Positions 46,506 to 55,021 of a DNA stretch of 64,000 bases are shown here, piece after piece. The position numbers were made by a program, and so were the translations under genes. This DNA is from Halotia branconii CENA392. GTDB taxonomy: Bacteria; Cyanobacteriota; Cyanobacteriia; Cyanobacteriales; Nostocaceae. The notes beneath the pieces were generated by a model, which was not told the DNA's origin, did no database searches, and worked only from the letters and a program-made list of their open reading frames with translations. Location: positions 3,203,455 to 3,267,454 of the forward strand of contig NZ_CP124543.1 of NCBI RefSeq assembly GCF_029953635.1, in the 5' to 3' direction. Every line of letters begins with the position of its first letter. Position 1 is the first letter of the stretch.

Positions 46506-47762
46506 ATGGCAGCTCGAATCAACATGACTTCATTACTTCCTCGAAATCTCAGCGTTGTCATCCGTCCAGTCCAGTACCGGGACTTGGATGGAATTGAGCG
46601 AATAACTCAAGAGTCATTCACAGACTCTGCCCCCAAGTGGGCTGGCTTCGACATACGCCAGATGCAAGGGCTGCACCGCTGGTATGGGTTACTCAAATTT
46701 TTAAGTTGGTTTCCCAATCCATTACAGTATCGTTTCTGTGCTTATGTAGCAGAACAAGGGCGTATGCTTTTAGGAATGATTCAAGTGTCGCCATTTAACC
46801 GTACACGCAGTACTTGGCGGGTAGATCAGGTAATGCTAGAGCGTGGTGTTGATAAACAAGGAATTGGCTCACAACTTTTACGCCATTGCTTTGAGTCGAT
46901 TTTAGAAGCCCGCACTTGGTTACTAGAAGTAAATGTAAATGACAAAGAGGCGCTGGCACTTTATCGCCAAAACGGATTTCAGCGTCTAGCAGAAATGACA
47001 TATTGGGAAATTGAACCCGAATTATTAACTGAATTAGCCCAACCAGAGCCAGACTTACCTAATTTGCTACCAGTAAGTAATGCTGATGCTCAATTGCTTT
47101 ATCAACTAGATACAGCATCAATGCCGCCTTTAGTGCGTCAGGTGTTTGATCGTAATACCCGCGATTTCAAAACTAGTTTGTTCAGTGCTTTAACAGATGC
47201 TGTCAAGCAATGGATTACTAAGATAGAAATTGTGAGTGGCTATGTGTTTGAACCCCAACGCAAGGCTGCAATTGGCTATTTTCAGGTGCAACTTGATCGC
47301 AAAGGTGAATCTCCTCACGTCGCAACCTTAACGGTTCACCCTGCTTATACTTGGCTGTATCCAGAGCTACTTTCACAACTAGCTCGGATTGCTCAAGATT
47401 TTCCCCAACAAGGGCTGCAATTAGCTTCGTCAGACTATCAAGCAGAAAGAGAAGAGTATTTAGAGCGAATTGGAGCAAAACGCATTGAACATACTCTAGT
47501 GATGTCTCGCTCTGTTTGGCACAAGCTTAGAGAGTCTAAATTTGTTTCTTTAGAAGGGATTCAGTGGACTGGAGTGCTGCAAGGTCTACAACCAGCTCGT
47601 AAACCAATACCGGGTGGTATGTCATGGATACAACCAGGACAACAGCCAGCGCCAGAGAAAGTAGTGCCAAGCAAGTCTGAACCGATTAACTTTACGTGTA
47701 ATAACTGTAGCCAGGAAGCATCTTGCCAGCCTAAACCCACAGATCTTAATCAGGAGAACTAA
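46506..47762 (+). CDS. GNAT family N-acetyltransferase (two-domain, 418 aa)
   Basis: A 418-residue protein. Residues about 17-175 are a GNAT domain with VDQVMLERGVDKQGIGSQLL (acetyl-CoA loop, G-x-G) and ALALYRQNGFQRLAEMTYWE. Residues about 190-350 look like a second, degenerate GNAT fold (AAIGYFQVQLDRKGESPHVA, LTVHPAYTWLYPELLSQLAR) without the acetyl-CoA signature. The tail has a C-x2-C-x4-C arrangement (NFTCNNCSQEASC) that might bind zinc. ruvX follows at once, and DUF3727 after it. The substrate is unknown. Confidence 0.85.
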   Translation: MAARINMTSLLPRNLSVVIRPVQYRDLDGIERITQESFTDSAPKWAGFDIRQMQGLHRWYGLLKFLSWFPNPLQYRFCAYVAEQGRMLLGMIQVSPFNRTRSTWRVDQVMLERGVDKQGIGSQLLRHCFESILEARTWLLEVNVNDKEALALYRQNGFQRLAEMTYWEIEPELLTELAQPEPDLPNLLPVSNADAQLLYQLDTASMPPLVRQVFDRNTRDFKTSLFSALTDAVKQWITKIEIVSGYVFEPQRKAAIGYFQVQLDRKGESPHVATLTVHPAYTWLYPELLSQLARIAQDFPQQGLQLASSDYQAEREEYLERIGAKRIEHTLVMSRSVWHKLRESKFVSLEGIQWTGVLQGLQPARKPIPGGMSWIQPGQQPAPEKVVPSKSEPINFTCNNCSQEASCQPKPTDLNQEN

Positions 47763-47763
47763 T

Positions 47764-48240
47764 TTGATAGCGCCAGAGCAGCCAAAGCCGTTGATTTTAG
47801 CGTTAGGGCTAGATGTTGGTAGTAAGCGGATTGGTGTAGCTGGATGCGATCGCACTGGCTTGATAGCTACTGGTATTACTACAGTTGAGCGCACATTTTT
47901 TAACCGAGATGTTGAGCAAATACGCCAGATAGTTAACGAGCGTCAGGTAGAAATCCTGGTAATCGGCTTACCTTATTCAATGGATGGTTCTTTGGGTTCT
48001 CAAGCCCGTAAAGTACAGAAATTTGCTAAAAGACTCGCTACGGCTCTGCAATTACCAATAGAATATGTAGATGAGCGATTAACCTCATTTCAAGCCGAGC
48101 AAATGCTCATCGCGGAAAATCGTTCGCCATCACGCCATAAAGGCTTGATTGACCGCAAGGCAGCTGCTTTAATTTTGCAACAATGGCTAGATACAAAACG
48201 AGCCAAATCCTGCGGTTCATTGGCAGCTATAGAGTATTAA
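47764..48240 (+). CDS. ruvX: Putative Holliday junction resolvase / pre-16S rRNA nuclease YqgF
   Basis: A 158-residue RNase H-fold nuclease. The catalytic acids are in LGLDVGSKRIGVAGCD and YVDERLTSFQAEQML, and the C-terminal IDRKAAALILQQWLD is typical. YqgF trims the 5' end of 16S rRNA. The start is TTG 47764, one base after the GNAT stop, with CAGGAG nine bases before it. This TTG start is taken because the frame opens with no ATG before the conserved LALGLDVG. Confidence 0.92.
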   Translation: MIAPEQPKPLILALGLDVGSKRIGVAGCDRTGLIATGITTVERTFFNRDVEQIRQIVNERQVEILVIGLPYSMDGSLGSQARKVQKFAKRLATALQLPIEYVDERLTSFQAEQMLIAENRSPSRHKGLIDRKAAALILQQWLDTKRAKSCGSLAAIEY

Positions 48241-48381
48241 TACTTTTAACGTGATATTCTGAAATCTATTACCCAGTAGTTGTATTTCTTTCTGAAGCTA
48301 TTTTTTGACGTTCTATTATGTCATTAAACAGCAAAGTAATTTTTACAGTTACTGGTATTTATAAAGTCTCACACATCGGTT

Positions 48382-48954
48382 ATGTTTTCCTCTCCATTTC
48401 CTGAAGAAAATGATCGCGCTCATGCAGGTTCTATCACTCTGACCGATGACACAGGGCGATCGCTTGATTGTTATATTGAACACTCACTCACCGTAGATGA
48501 ACAAGAATATGTTTTACTGCTTCCTGTAGATTCACCTATAGAAATTTTCGCTTGGCAAGGTGAAGAGGAAGAAGAAGAAGCAGTTCTAGTAGACGATGAT
48601 GCTATTATTAACCAAATTTTTGCCACTGCCCAAGCTGTCTTAGCAGAGCAAAATTTAATTGTCAAAAATAGTGCCTACGCTTTGACTGTAGCGGGAGATT
48701 TACCTCCAGTAGAAGAGTCAGAACTGTTTACCTTAGAAATTGAAGACGAAGAAACAGAATTAGAGCCAGAGCAGTTACAGCTACTTGCTAACTTTTATTA
48801 TGAAGATCAAGAGTACGCTATTTATACGCCCCTTGATCCCCTGCTATTTTTTGCCCGAATGTCAGAAACAGGTCAACCAGAATTACTTTCTCCAGAAGAG
48901 TTTCGTAAAGTACAACCACTGTTAGAAGAACATCTTTTCAACGAGGTTGAATAA
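48382..48954 (+). CDS. DUF3727 domain protein
   Basis: A 190-residue acidic protein: an N-terminal DUF1292-like strand set (about 18-55, ITLTDDTGRSLDCYIEHSLT) is followed by FAWQGEEEEEEAVLVDDD and a C-terminal DUF3727 domain (about 125-185, FYYEDQEYAIYTPLDPLLFF). The family is shared by cyanobacteria and plants. Its position after ruvX is conserved in cyanobacteria to my knowledge. It is probably cytoplasmic; function is unknown. Confidence 0.88.
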   Translation: MFSSPFPEENDRAHAGSITLTDDTGRSLDCYIEHSLTVDEQEYVLLLPVDSPIEIFAWQGEEEEEEAVLVDDDAIINQIFATAQAVLAEQNLIVKNSAYALTVAGDLPPVEESELFTLEIEDEETELEPEQLQLLANFYYEDQEYAIYTPLDPLLFFARMSETGQPELLSPEEFRKVQPLLEEHLFNEVE

Positions 48955-48982
48955 GTTTAGGAATCTTCCAAAAAAAACCAAA

Positions 48983-49624
48983 TTACCTTTGTGCTGCCAG
49001 TGCGATCGCCTGTGGTAAAATTTGGTGTTCTTGAAGTTGAATCCTCGCGTGCAGTGTTTCTGGTGTGTCATTTGGCAACACAGGAACCGCTGCTTGGATC
49101 AATATTGACCCGCTGTCCACTTCTAAACAAACTAAATGGACTGTACAGCCAGTAATTTTGACTCCAGCAGCCAAAGCTTGTTCTACAGCATTAACTCCCT
49201 TAAAACTAGGCAACAAACTAGGATGAATATTAATGATTTTGTCAGGAAAGGCATCAATTAATACTGGTGTCACTAATCGCATCCAGCCTGCCATAATCAC
49301 CAATTCAACATCATATTGCCTGAGAGTGTGGACAATTTTTTCATCAAAAGCTTCACGGCTGTTGTAGTCGCGGTGATTTAACAAAACCGCTTCTACGCCT
49401 CTGTTGGCTGCCCGGATGGGTGCTTGAGCTGAAGGGTTATTATAAATTAAAACTTGAATTTGGGCGTTAATTTGCCCTTTAGCGATCGCTTGAGCAACTG
49501 CTTCAAAATTGCTGCCATTACCAGAAGCCATAATCCCCAGTTTTAAAGGATTTTCTTGAGAATATGGATAATTATTAAGGCTGGGAGAAACTAAGCTAAA
49601 GGTAGAATCAGGGCAAAGAGTCAT
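48983..49624 (-). CDS. purN: Phosphoribosylglycinamide formyltransferase PurN
   Basis: A 213-residue enzyme of purine synthesis that transfers formyl from 10-formyl-THF to GAR. The nucleotide loop LGIMASGNGSNFEAV, catalytic IINIHPSLLPSFKG (Asn/His) and ITGCTVHLVCLEVDSGSILI (Asp) are all intact. The N-terminal 25 residues are a variable extension. Only 24 bp separate its start codon from that of the divergent sugar permease gene, so both promoters must lie inside coding sequence or the genes use shared control DNA. Confidence 0.95.
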   Translation of the reverse strand: MTLCPDSTFSLVSPSLNNYPYSQENPLKLGIMASGNGSNFEAVAQAIAKGQINAQIQVLIYNNPSAQAPIRAANRGVEAVLLNHRDYNSREAFDEKIVHTLRQYDVELVIMAGWMRLVTPVLIDAFPDKIINIHPSLLPSFKGVNAVEQALAAGVKITGCTVHLVCLEVDSGSILIQAAVPVLPNDTPETLHARIQLQEHQILPQAIALAAQR

Positions 49625-49648
49625 AACAGCCAGGAGAAAAAATTATAG

Positions 49649-50533
49649 ATGCAAAAGAAAATATATACTAAGTCGTGGCTAGATAACGATACATTTGCCG
49701 CTTGGACTTTTCTGACACCGGCACTAATTTTGCTCGGCATCTTTGTGATTTGGCCAATTGCCTATTTGTTTTACCTCAGTTTCACTGCTGGCAGTTTCAC
49801 CTCAAGCGGAATTTATTGGATAGGCTTAAAAAATTACTGGCGCTTGTTACTGACTCCTGATTTCTGGCAAGTTCTAGGTAACACCGCTTATTTTACTGTT
49901 GCTACTGTTATTCCCAGTTTAGCCATTTCTCTCGGATTAGCAGTACTATTAGACCGTTCCCTAGCTTTGCGGGGAATCTTACGAAGTGCCTATTTTTTGC
50001 CTTCAATCATATCTTTAGTCGCGGCTGGTTTAGGATTTCGCTGGCTATTCCAAAACACTGGCCCTGTAAACGCACTTTTAGATGTATTTGGCATTACACC
50101 GATTTTTTGGCTAGGAGATACATTTTGGGCAATGCCAGTACTAATTATATTGAGTATTTGGAAACAACTAGGTTTTAATATGGTAGTATTTTTAGCCGGG
50201 TTGCAAGCAATTCCTGCCAGTCGTTATGAAGCAGCAGAACTGGATGGAGCGAATGCTTGGCAGCAATTTTGGCATGTTACCTTACCGGGATTGCAACCTA
50301 CTTTAATATTTGCCACAGTTACAACAGCTATTTTCACCTTACGGAGTTTTGAGCAAGTTTACGTAATTACAGGTGGCGGCCCACTAAATTCTACTAATTT
50401 GCTGGTTTACTACATTTATCAAGAAGCTTTTGCTCAATTTGACTTCGGTTATGCAGCAGCAGCAGCTACAGTGCTATTAGCATTTACTTTAGTATTAGTG
50501 TACTTCCAGTTACGCACTTGGGGCGAGGAGTAG
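49649..50533 (+). CDS. Sugar ABC transporter permease (MalF/UgpA type)
   Basis: A 294-residue inner-membrane protein with six hydrophobic spans (first about 15-43, LTPALILLGIFVIWPIAYLF). The EAA loop that contacts the ATPase is seen as SRYEAAELDGANAWQQFWHV (about 191-210), followed by TLPGL. It would pair with a MalG-type permease, a binding protein and an ATPase; none is adjacent. The binding protein at 18496-19797 belongs to the same class. CAGGAG precedes the ATG. Length is normal. Confidence 0.92.
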   Translation: MQKKIYTKSWLDNDTFAAWTFLTPALILLGIFVIWPIAYLFYLSFTAGSFTSSGIYWIGLKNYWRLLLTPDFWQVLGNTAYFTVATVIPSLAISLGLAVLLDRSLALRGILRSAYFLPSIISLVAAGLGFRWLFQNTGPVNALLDVFGITPIFWLGDTFWAMPVLIILSIWKQLGFNMVVFLAGLQAIPASRYEAAELDGANAWQQFWHVTLPGLQPTLIFATVTTAIFTLRSFEQVYVITGGGPLNSTNLLVYYIYQEAFAQFDFGYAAAAATVLLAFTLVLVYFQLRTWGEE

Positions 50534-50582
50534 GGGCAGCAGGGAGGCAGGGGAGCAGGGGAGGCAGGGGGGGCAGGGCAGG
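50531..50582. repeat. G-rich GGCAGGG minisatellite
   Basis: Irregular units of GGGAGGCAGGGGAGCAGGGG form a purine-rich stretch between the convergent permease and BrxA-like genes. It resembles, but is not identical to, the 9-bp unit tract at 60855-60935. Confidence 0.75.
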
Positions 50583-50588
50583 GCTGTT

Positions 50589-51089
50589 TCATTCCATAAG
50601 GCGAAGGGGGGATGATACTGGAACAGCACGAATTTGATAATTTCCTCGTGGTGAAGTTGGCTGCAACAAACCCGCATTTACCAATACCAGTAAAGTATTA
50701 CTAGCAGCCTTTTTATATGTAGAGTCAGACCATGCAGCGACAGTTGAATTTTGGTCTCGCTTTCCTTCAAAGAAAGTTCGTAAATCAGCCAGTGTTACCA
50801 TATAATCAAAACCTTTTAATTTGTCGAGCAGAACTTCGGCAATGAGTTCGCGCAGTAAGCGATGTTCTCGCAGAATCAGAAACAGTATAGTGAGCCGGCG
50901 AGTATCAGGATTGCCAGTTGCGATTAATTTAATGTACGCTTCTGGCACTTGATGAAGACGCTTGAGTATAGTTTGCAGCGCACGCTCACGAGATACTTGA
51001 GAGCGCAGTTGAAACAAATCTTCGACTAATACCCGTTGCCGAATATCTTTCTGGGTTAAACCCCAGTGCATCAGTTCAGCAACTTTCAC
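50589..51089 (-). CDS. BrxA-like (DUF1819) protein, probably 5'-truncated
   Basis: From GTG 51089, 166 residues of a DUF1819/BrxA fold: VKVAELMHWGLTQKDIRQRV, LIATGNPDTRRLTILFLILR, GFDYMVTLADLRTFFEGKRD and YKKAASNTLLVLVNAGLLQ. BrxA is a small DNA-binding subunit of BREX phage-exclusion systems, usually about 190-200 aa. In the same frame, the codons just upstream still read NNAFVLTETV, which fits the conserved start, but they run straight into a MITE end at 51115. The true beginning was therefore displaced. No brxB, brxC, pglX, pglZ or brxL is present. Confidence 0.7.
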   Translation of the reverse strand: MKVAELMHWGLTQKDIRQRVLVEDLFQLRSQVSRERALQTILKRLHQVPEAYIKLIATGNPDTRRLTILFLILREHRLLRELIAEVLLDKLKGFDYMVTLADLRTFFEGKRDQNSTVAAWSDSTYKKAASNTLLVLVNAGLLQPTSPRGNYQIRAVPVSSPLRLME

Positions 51090-51114
51090 AGTTTCAGTCA
51101 GAACAAAAGCATTG

Positions 51115-51293
51115 TTATCCCTCTTTTGTTGCCTTCGGCAGAGAATAATCTGAAACGCCTATTTTTACGTCTTTTCTCAACAAAAGGATGTAAATGATCA
51201 AGCCGGGATGCGATCGCCTACATTTGTGATGATATCTGAGACTCAGGCTAGGAATAATATTTTTCTCTCCTCGTAGTAACAAAAGAGGGATAA
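51115..51293. mobile_element. 179-bp MITE with TTATCCCTCTTTTGTT ends
   Basis: TTATCCCTCTTTTGTT (51115-51130) and its exact complement AACAAAAGAGGGATAA (51278-51293) are 16-bp terminal inverted repeats. The inner part of the right end (complement TACTACGAGGAGAG) agrees with the left end of the IS701-type element at 58032 (TACTACGGGGAGAG), and the left end shares its ATAATC-GA step. No transposase is encoded. It is a non-autonomous relative of that element, inserted at the 5' edge of the BrxA-like gene. Confidence 0.85.
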
Positions 51294-51390
51294 AGATAAT
51301 GGTAGGTTGAAATTTTATTTCAAAAATCCTTACTCAGAACTAGGCATCTGTAGGTTTTTATAACAGTTTTATATTGAGGTGGGTTGAAAG

Positions 51391-51413
51391 ATCGGAAGGT
51401 CGTCGGTTTAAAA
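51391..51413 (+). repeat. Partial inverted copy of tRNA-Thr
   Basis: ATCGGAAGGTCGTCGGTT (51391-51408) repeats 18 bases of the tRNA-Thr variable loop and T-arm, then diverges (T-AAA-A). The real tRNA carries the complement at 51569-51586. The fragment is on the opposite strand, 140 bp beyond the tRNA 3' end. It cannot form a tRNA. Confidence 0.75.
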
Positions 51414-51550
51414 CTCATGGAGCCTATAATAATATTTAAGCTCATTATTTTTTGGAAACAATCAACAAATTTGGCAATGCGGACATTAATCTGTCAATGC
51501 GGACAAATAATTTGGCAAACGACAACAGAAAAGTATTGATTTAGTGTTCA

Positions 51551-51622
51551 AGCCAGCAGTCGGATTTGAACCGACGACCTTCCGATTACAAGTCGGATGC
51601 ACTACCACTGTGCTATGCTGGC
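51551..51622 (-). tRNA. tRNA-Thr (anticodon TGT)
   Basis: A 72-nt cloverleaf on the minus strand: acceptor GCCAGCA with TGCTGGC, D-arm TAGCACAGTGGTAGTGC, anticodon loop CTTGTAA, T-arm GTCGGTTCAAATCCGAC, discriminator T. The CCA end is not encoded. It lies downstream of recA on the same strand, after a terminator. Confidence 0.96.
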
Positions 51623-51750
51623 GCTTTGGTTATTAATTTCTAAATACTAACCAGTTTATAATTATATCACAGACTAGCTATTTGTCTACTCTTTGCAATA
51701 TTTCCTCGATAATTCTAAATTCAAAATAAAAAACTTGCAAGTTCAAAACT

Positions 51751-51787
51751 CAAAAAGATTACCTCTGTATATGAAGTAATCTTTTTG
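51751..51787 (-). terminator. recA terminator
   Basis: CAAAAAGATTAC (51751-51762) and GTAATCTTTTTG (51776-51787) are perfect 12-bp complements with a 13-base loop. On the minus strand the stem ends in CTTTTTG, 44 bp after the recA stop codon. It separates recA from tRNA-Thr. Confidence 0.85.
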
Positions 51788-51830
51788 ACTAACGGCAGTA
51801 ATTAAAATACTACCAAATTACATCCAAGTA

Positions 51831-52910
51831 TTATTCTTCTTCCTCTAAGTTATCTTCGTCGTCGTCTTCTTCTTCATTAGATTTTGCTACGGAGTTAGCA
51901 GAAACTACAGCCCCCATATCTAGCTTTTGACGCACTAGTTCCTTAATTTGTTCAGCAAACTCAGGTTTTTCTTCCAGGTACTTGATAGCATTATCTCGTC
52001 CTTGAGAGATATTATCACCGTTATAGCTGTACCAAGCTCCTTTGCGAACAATCACGCTAGTTTCTTCTGCTAAGTCAACTAGACAACCTAAAGTAGAAAC
52101 CCCTTTACCAAAAATAATGTCAAATTCTGCAATTCTAAAAGGCGGCGCTACTTTATTTTTGGCAACTTTGACTTTGACACGATTACCAAATTCATCTGTG
52201 CCTTTTTTCAAGGTTTGAATCCGGCGAATATCTAAGCGCACTGAAGCATAAAACTTCAATGCGTTACCACCAGTTGTAGTTTCTGGGCTACCGTAGGTAA
52301 CACCAATTTTTTGCCGCAACTGGTTAATAAAAATTACTGTACAACCAGATTTACCTATATTACCAGTAATTTTTCGTAAAGCTTGACTCATTAATCGCGC
52401 TTGCAGACCAACATGAGTATCACCCATATCGCCTTCAATTTCGGCACGGGGAACCAGCGCTGCTACGGAGTCAATCACGACAATGTCAACAGCGGCGGAA
52501 CGAACTAACTGATCGACAATTTCTAATGCTGATTCGCCGGTGTCAGGTTGAGAAACTAGTAAATTTTCAATGTCTACACCTAAAGCCGCAGCGTAAGTAG
52601 GGTCAAGGGCATGTTCAGCATCAACAAAAGCAGCAATCCCGCCATTTTTTTGCACTTCAGCGAGGGCGTGTAGTGCTACTGTAGTTTTCCCGGAACTTTC
52701 AGGCCCATAAATCTCAATCACCCTTCCTTTGGGTAAACCGCCACCCAATGCCAAATCCAACGTCAGCGCCCCAGTAGAGATCGTCTCCACCCGCATCCGG
52801 GTAGCATCGCCTAGGCGCATGATTGCTCCTTTGCCGAAGCTGCGTTCAATTTGGTTGAGTACTATATTTAACGCTTTTTGCTTGCCAGAAGTATCGGTGT
52901 TGATAGCCAT
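51831..52910 (-). CDS. recA: Recombinase RecA
   Basis: A 359-residue protein. Walker [10 protein letters not shown] (about 69-77), Walker [11 protein letters not shown]1 [21 protein letters not shown]2 [20 protein letters not shown], and [15 protein letters not shown] are intact. The tail (about 335-359) ends in an acidic Glu/Asp run, DEDNLEEEE. It forms filaments on single-stranded DNA for recombination, repair and transformation; DprA (35323-36450) is its loader. A LexA-like box lies upstream. Length is normal. Confidence 0.98.
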   Translation of the reverse strand: MAINTDTSGKQKALNIVLNQIERSFGKGAIMRLGDATRMRVETISTGALTLDLALGGGLPKGRVIEIYGPESSGKTTVALHALAEVQKNGGIAAFVDAEHALDPTYAAALGVDIENLLVSQPDTGESALEIVDQLVRSAAVDIVVIDSVAALVPRAEIEGDMGDTHVGLQARLMSQALRKITGNIGKSGCTVIFINQLRQKIGVTYGSPETTTGGNALKFYASVRLDIRRIQTLKKGTDEFGNRVKVKVAKNKVAPPFRIAEFDIIFGKGVSTLGCLVDLAEETSVIVRKGAWYSYNGDNISQGRDNAIKYLEEKPEFAEQIKELVRQKLDMGAVVSANSVAKSNEEEDDDEDNLEEEE

Positions 52911-52971
52911 TCCTGCCTCTAATGCCTCTAAAAATATATGGATTAAGGAGTGTTGCTTTGGAAGTTTGAGT

Positions 52972-52985
52972 AGAACAGATATACT
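52972..52985 (-). promoter_or_regulatory. LexA-like operator upstream of recA
   Basis: On the minus strand AGTATATCTGTTCT fits the cyanobacterial LexA consensus RGTACNNNDGTWCB, as I recall it, at all defined positions but one (T for the fifth-position C). It lies 62 bp upstream of the recA ATG, where a repressor would overlap the promoter. Binding is inferred. Confidence 0.5.
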
Positions 52986-53162
52986 ATTTTAGCCAGAAAA
53001 TTCTAGAATAGGACTTCTCAAATTAAAAAGGAAGTGTGACAAGATCCTAACCTGAACGCTACCTGATTGGAGTAATCCTGCACTATGATACCAACTTGAA
53101 TTTAGAGATAGCTTGTTTTGGGCAAGAAAGTAAAGAATTATCCCAAAAGCAGTGTATCTATT

Positions 53163-53849
53163 TTAGATTGCTTTATTTTGAGCAGAGAAAAGCCGAGCTA
53201 CCATTGCGGCGCGAGATGAAACTTCTAATTTACGAAACATCCGTTTTAAGGCTTGTTTGACAGAATTTTCTTGAATCCAAAGAGTAGAACCGATTTCAGC
53301 ATTCGTAAGACCTTGTGCTACTAGTTCGGCAATTTGTAGCTCACGGGAGGTTAGCCGATGCTGAGATAAGTTATCTTCTAAATATGCACGCGATCGCACT
53401 GTTGCCAGCCAAGTGGATAAATGTAAACATAATCCACTCAGATCAGCAAGATTTTGTGTATCAAAGGCAGCAGTACCTCGAATGCGGGTAAAGCCAACAA
53501 CACCGACAAGGCAACCATTGCTGACAATTGGCCCAGCCATCACATGCCAATGATCAAGACGAGGACAAATCAACTTCCATGCCTTTGGTGTTAATACTAA
53601 AGCTTCGTGAACAGGAGCATGATGCTCAACTAGATAGCGCACTACTGGATTATGCTCTACAGATAACCCCACTTCCAATAGACTCTGGAAACTGCTGTTA
53701 GCAAGAGGAAGCTGATCCCAGAAAAAAATTCCCCAACGATTAGCAGCAAAATAATTACCGATGCTATCCATAATCTGCGATCGCAAATCTTGTTCATTTT
53801 GCGTTTGGGCGATCGCTTGAAATATGGACTGCAAAGAATTGGTTATCAT
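53163..53849 (-). CDS. LuxR-family regulator with N-terminal GAF-like domain
   Basis: A 228-residue transcription factor. Residues about 5-150 form a GAF-like sensor (YFAANRWGIFFWDQLPLANS; MAGPIVSNGCLVGVVGFTRI). Residues about 160-225 are a LuxR helix-turn-helix with RLTSRELQIAELVAQGLTNA and SVKQALKRMFRKLEVSSRAA. No receiver domain is present, so the signal is probably a ligand or redox state sensed by the GAF domain; three cysteines (about 94, 113, 143) could take part. It is divergent, by 89 bp, from the sulfurtransferase gene, its likely target. Confidence 0.88.
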   Translation of the reverse strand: MITNSLQSIFQAIAQTQNEQDLRSQIMDSIGNYFAANRWGIFFWDQLPLANSSFQSLLEVGLSVEHNPVVRYLVEHHAPVHEALVLTPKAWKLICPRLDHWHVMAGPIVSNGCLVGVVGFTRIRGTAAFDTQNLADLSGLCLHLSTWLATVRSRAYLEDNLSQHRLTSRELQIAELVAQGLTNAEIGSTLWIQENSVKQALKRMFRKLEVSSRAAMVARLFSAQNKAI

Positions 53850-53938
53850 CTTGTTGCCAAGTATACTCTTTCGAGGACTAGATTAGCCGATAAATCAACC
53901 ATATATTACCTCAATACCTCTATCAAAATTATAAAAAT

Positions 53939-54781
53939 ATGTTCAAGTATGCCCATCTTGAAGCACTTGTTAATTGCCAGTGGGTTATGAACCATCTCAA
54001 CGATCCTAAAGTTCGCATCATCGAAGCAGACATCAGTCCCGAAGCTTACAATAACGCACATATTCCCAATGCAGTTTTCTGGAACATATTGAGTGATTTG
54101 TTACTTCCCGATTACCGCATCAATTTTGATACCACTGCCTGGGAAAAACTGTTAGCACGTTCTGGTGTTAGCAAAGATACAACAGTGATTACTTATGGCG
54201 ATTATGGCGATTTACCTGCAACTGGGGCATGGTTATTTTGGCTTTTTAAAGTCTTTGGTCATGGCAATGTGCGGGTGCTTAACGGTGGTCGTCGAAAATG
54301 GCTTATGGAAGGTTTGCCGCTGACATCAGAAGCACCAGTCATATCACCAACCAGTTATCAGGTATCTGCTCTTGATGCAAATTTGCGAATCTTCCATCAG
54401 CAAGTGCAGGAGTCAATTGGTAAAACAGATTGCGTGTTAGTTGATGTGCGTACACCTCAAGAATACAATGGCGAGTGGTTTATGAATGAGCCACCCAAAG
54501 CAACTGAACGAGCAGGACACATCCCTAGTGCAGTATCTGTTTTTTATGGATTAGCTTTGAACGATGATGGAACTTTTAAGTCAATGGAAGACTTACAAGC
54601 ACTTTATGGCGATAAGAATATTACTCCTGAACATCAGGTGATTACCTACTGTGCTATTGGTGGACGCTCTGGACATACTTGGTTTGTCTTAAAGTATTTA
54701 CTGGGGTATCCCCATGTGCAGAATTATGATGGATCTTGGAATGAGTGGAGTCGGCTTGCTAATCTGCCGATTGAAAAATAA
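53939..54781 (+). CDS. Thiosulfate/3-mercaptopyruvate sulfurtransferase
   Basis: A 280-residue tandem rhodanese. The inactive N domain (about 5-125) has IIEADISPEAYNNAHIPNAV and TYGDYGDLPATGAWLFWLFK; the active C domain (about 150-278) has VDVRTPQEYNGEW, RAGHIPSAVSV and the active-site loop TYCAIGGRSGHTWFV with the nucleophilic cysteine. It transfers sulfane sulfur to cyanide or thiols. The loop CAIGGRSG fits the thiosulfate subgroup better than the mercaptopyruvate one. The start ATG 53939 is the first in frame. Confidence 0.92.
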   Translation: MFKYAHLEALVNCQWVMNHLNDPKVRIIEADISPEAYNNAHIPNAVFWNILSDLLLPDYRINFDTTAWEKLLARSGVSKDTTVITYGDYGDLPATGAWLFWLFKVFGHGNVRVLNGGRRKWLMEGLPLTSEAPVISPTSYQVSALDANLRIFHQQVQESIGKTDCVLVDVRTPQEYNGEWFMNEPPKATERAGHIPSAVSVFYGLALNDDGTFKSMEDLQALYGDKNITPEHQVITYCAIGGRSGHTWFVLKYLLGYPHVQNYDGSWNEWSRLANLPIEK

Positions 54782-55021
54782 GAAACTCCACCCATATTGA
54801 AGAAGACAGAAGGCAGAAAGATCGATTGCTGGTGGGTCAGAATCCCCCTGCAATCGAAGACTGCCAAACAAAGTTTGAGGGGGGTCTTAAACCAAATTCG
54901 AGAAAGATAGGGCTACTCAACCAACAAATCAACCTTCTGCCTCCTGCCCTTTACCTTTCTCGCAAAGCGAGATCAAACCGAATTACTATATATATGCAAT
55001 GTCTTGCCAAAAAGGGTGTTC

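Noticed and set aside
50589..51089. A complete BREX or other new defence system
   Set aside because: Only a BrxA-like protein is present. The neighbours are a permease, tRNA-Thr and recA; no methyltransferase, ATPase or phosphatase of a BREX operon can be read.
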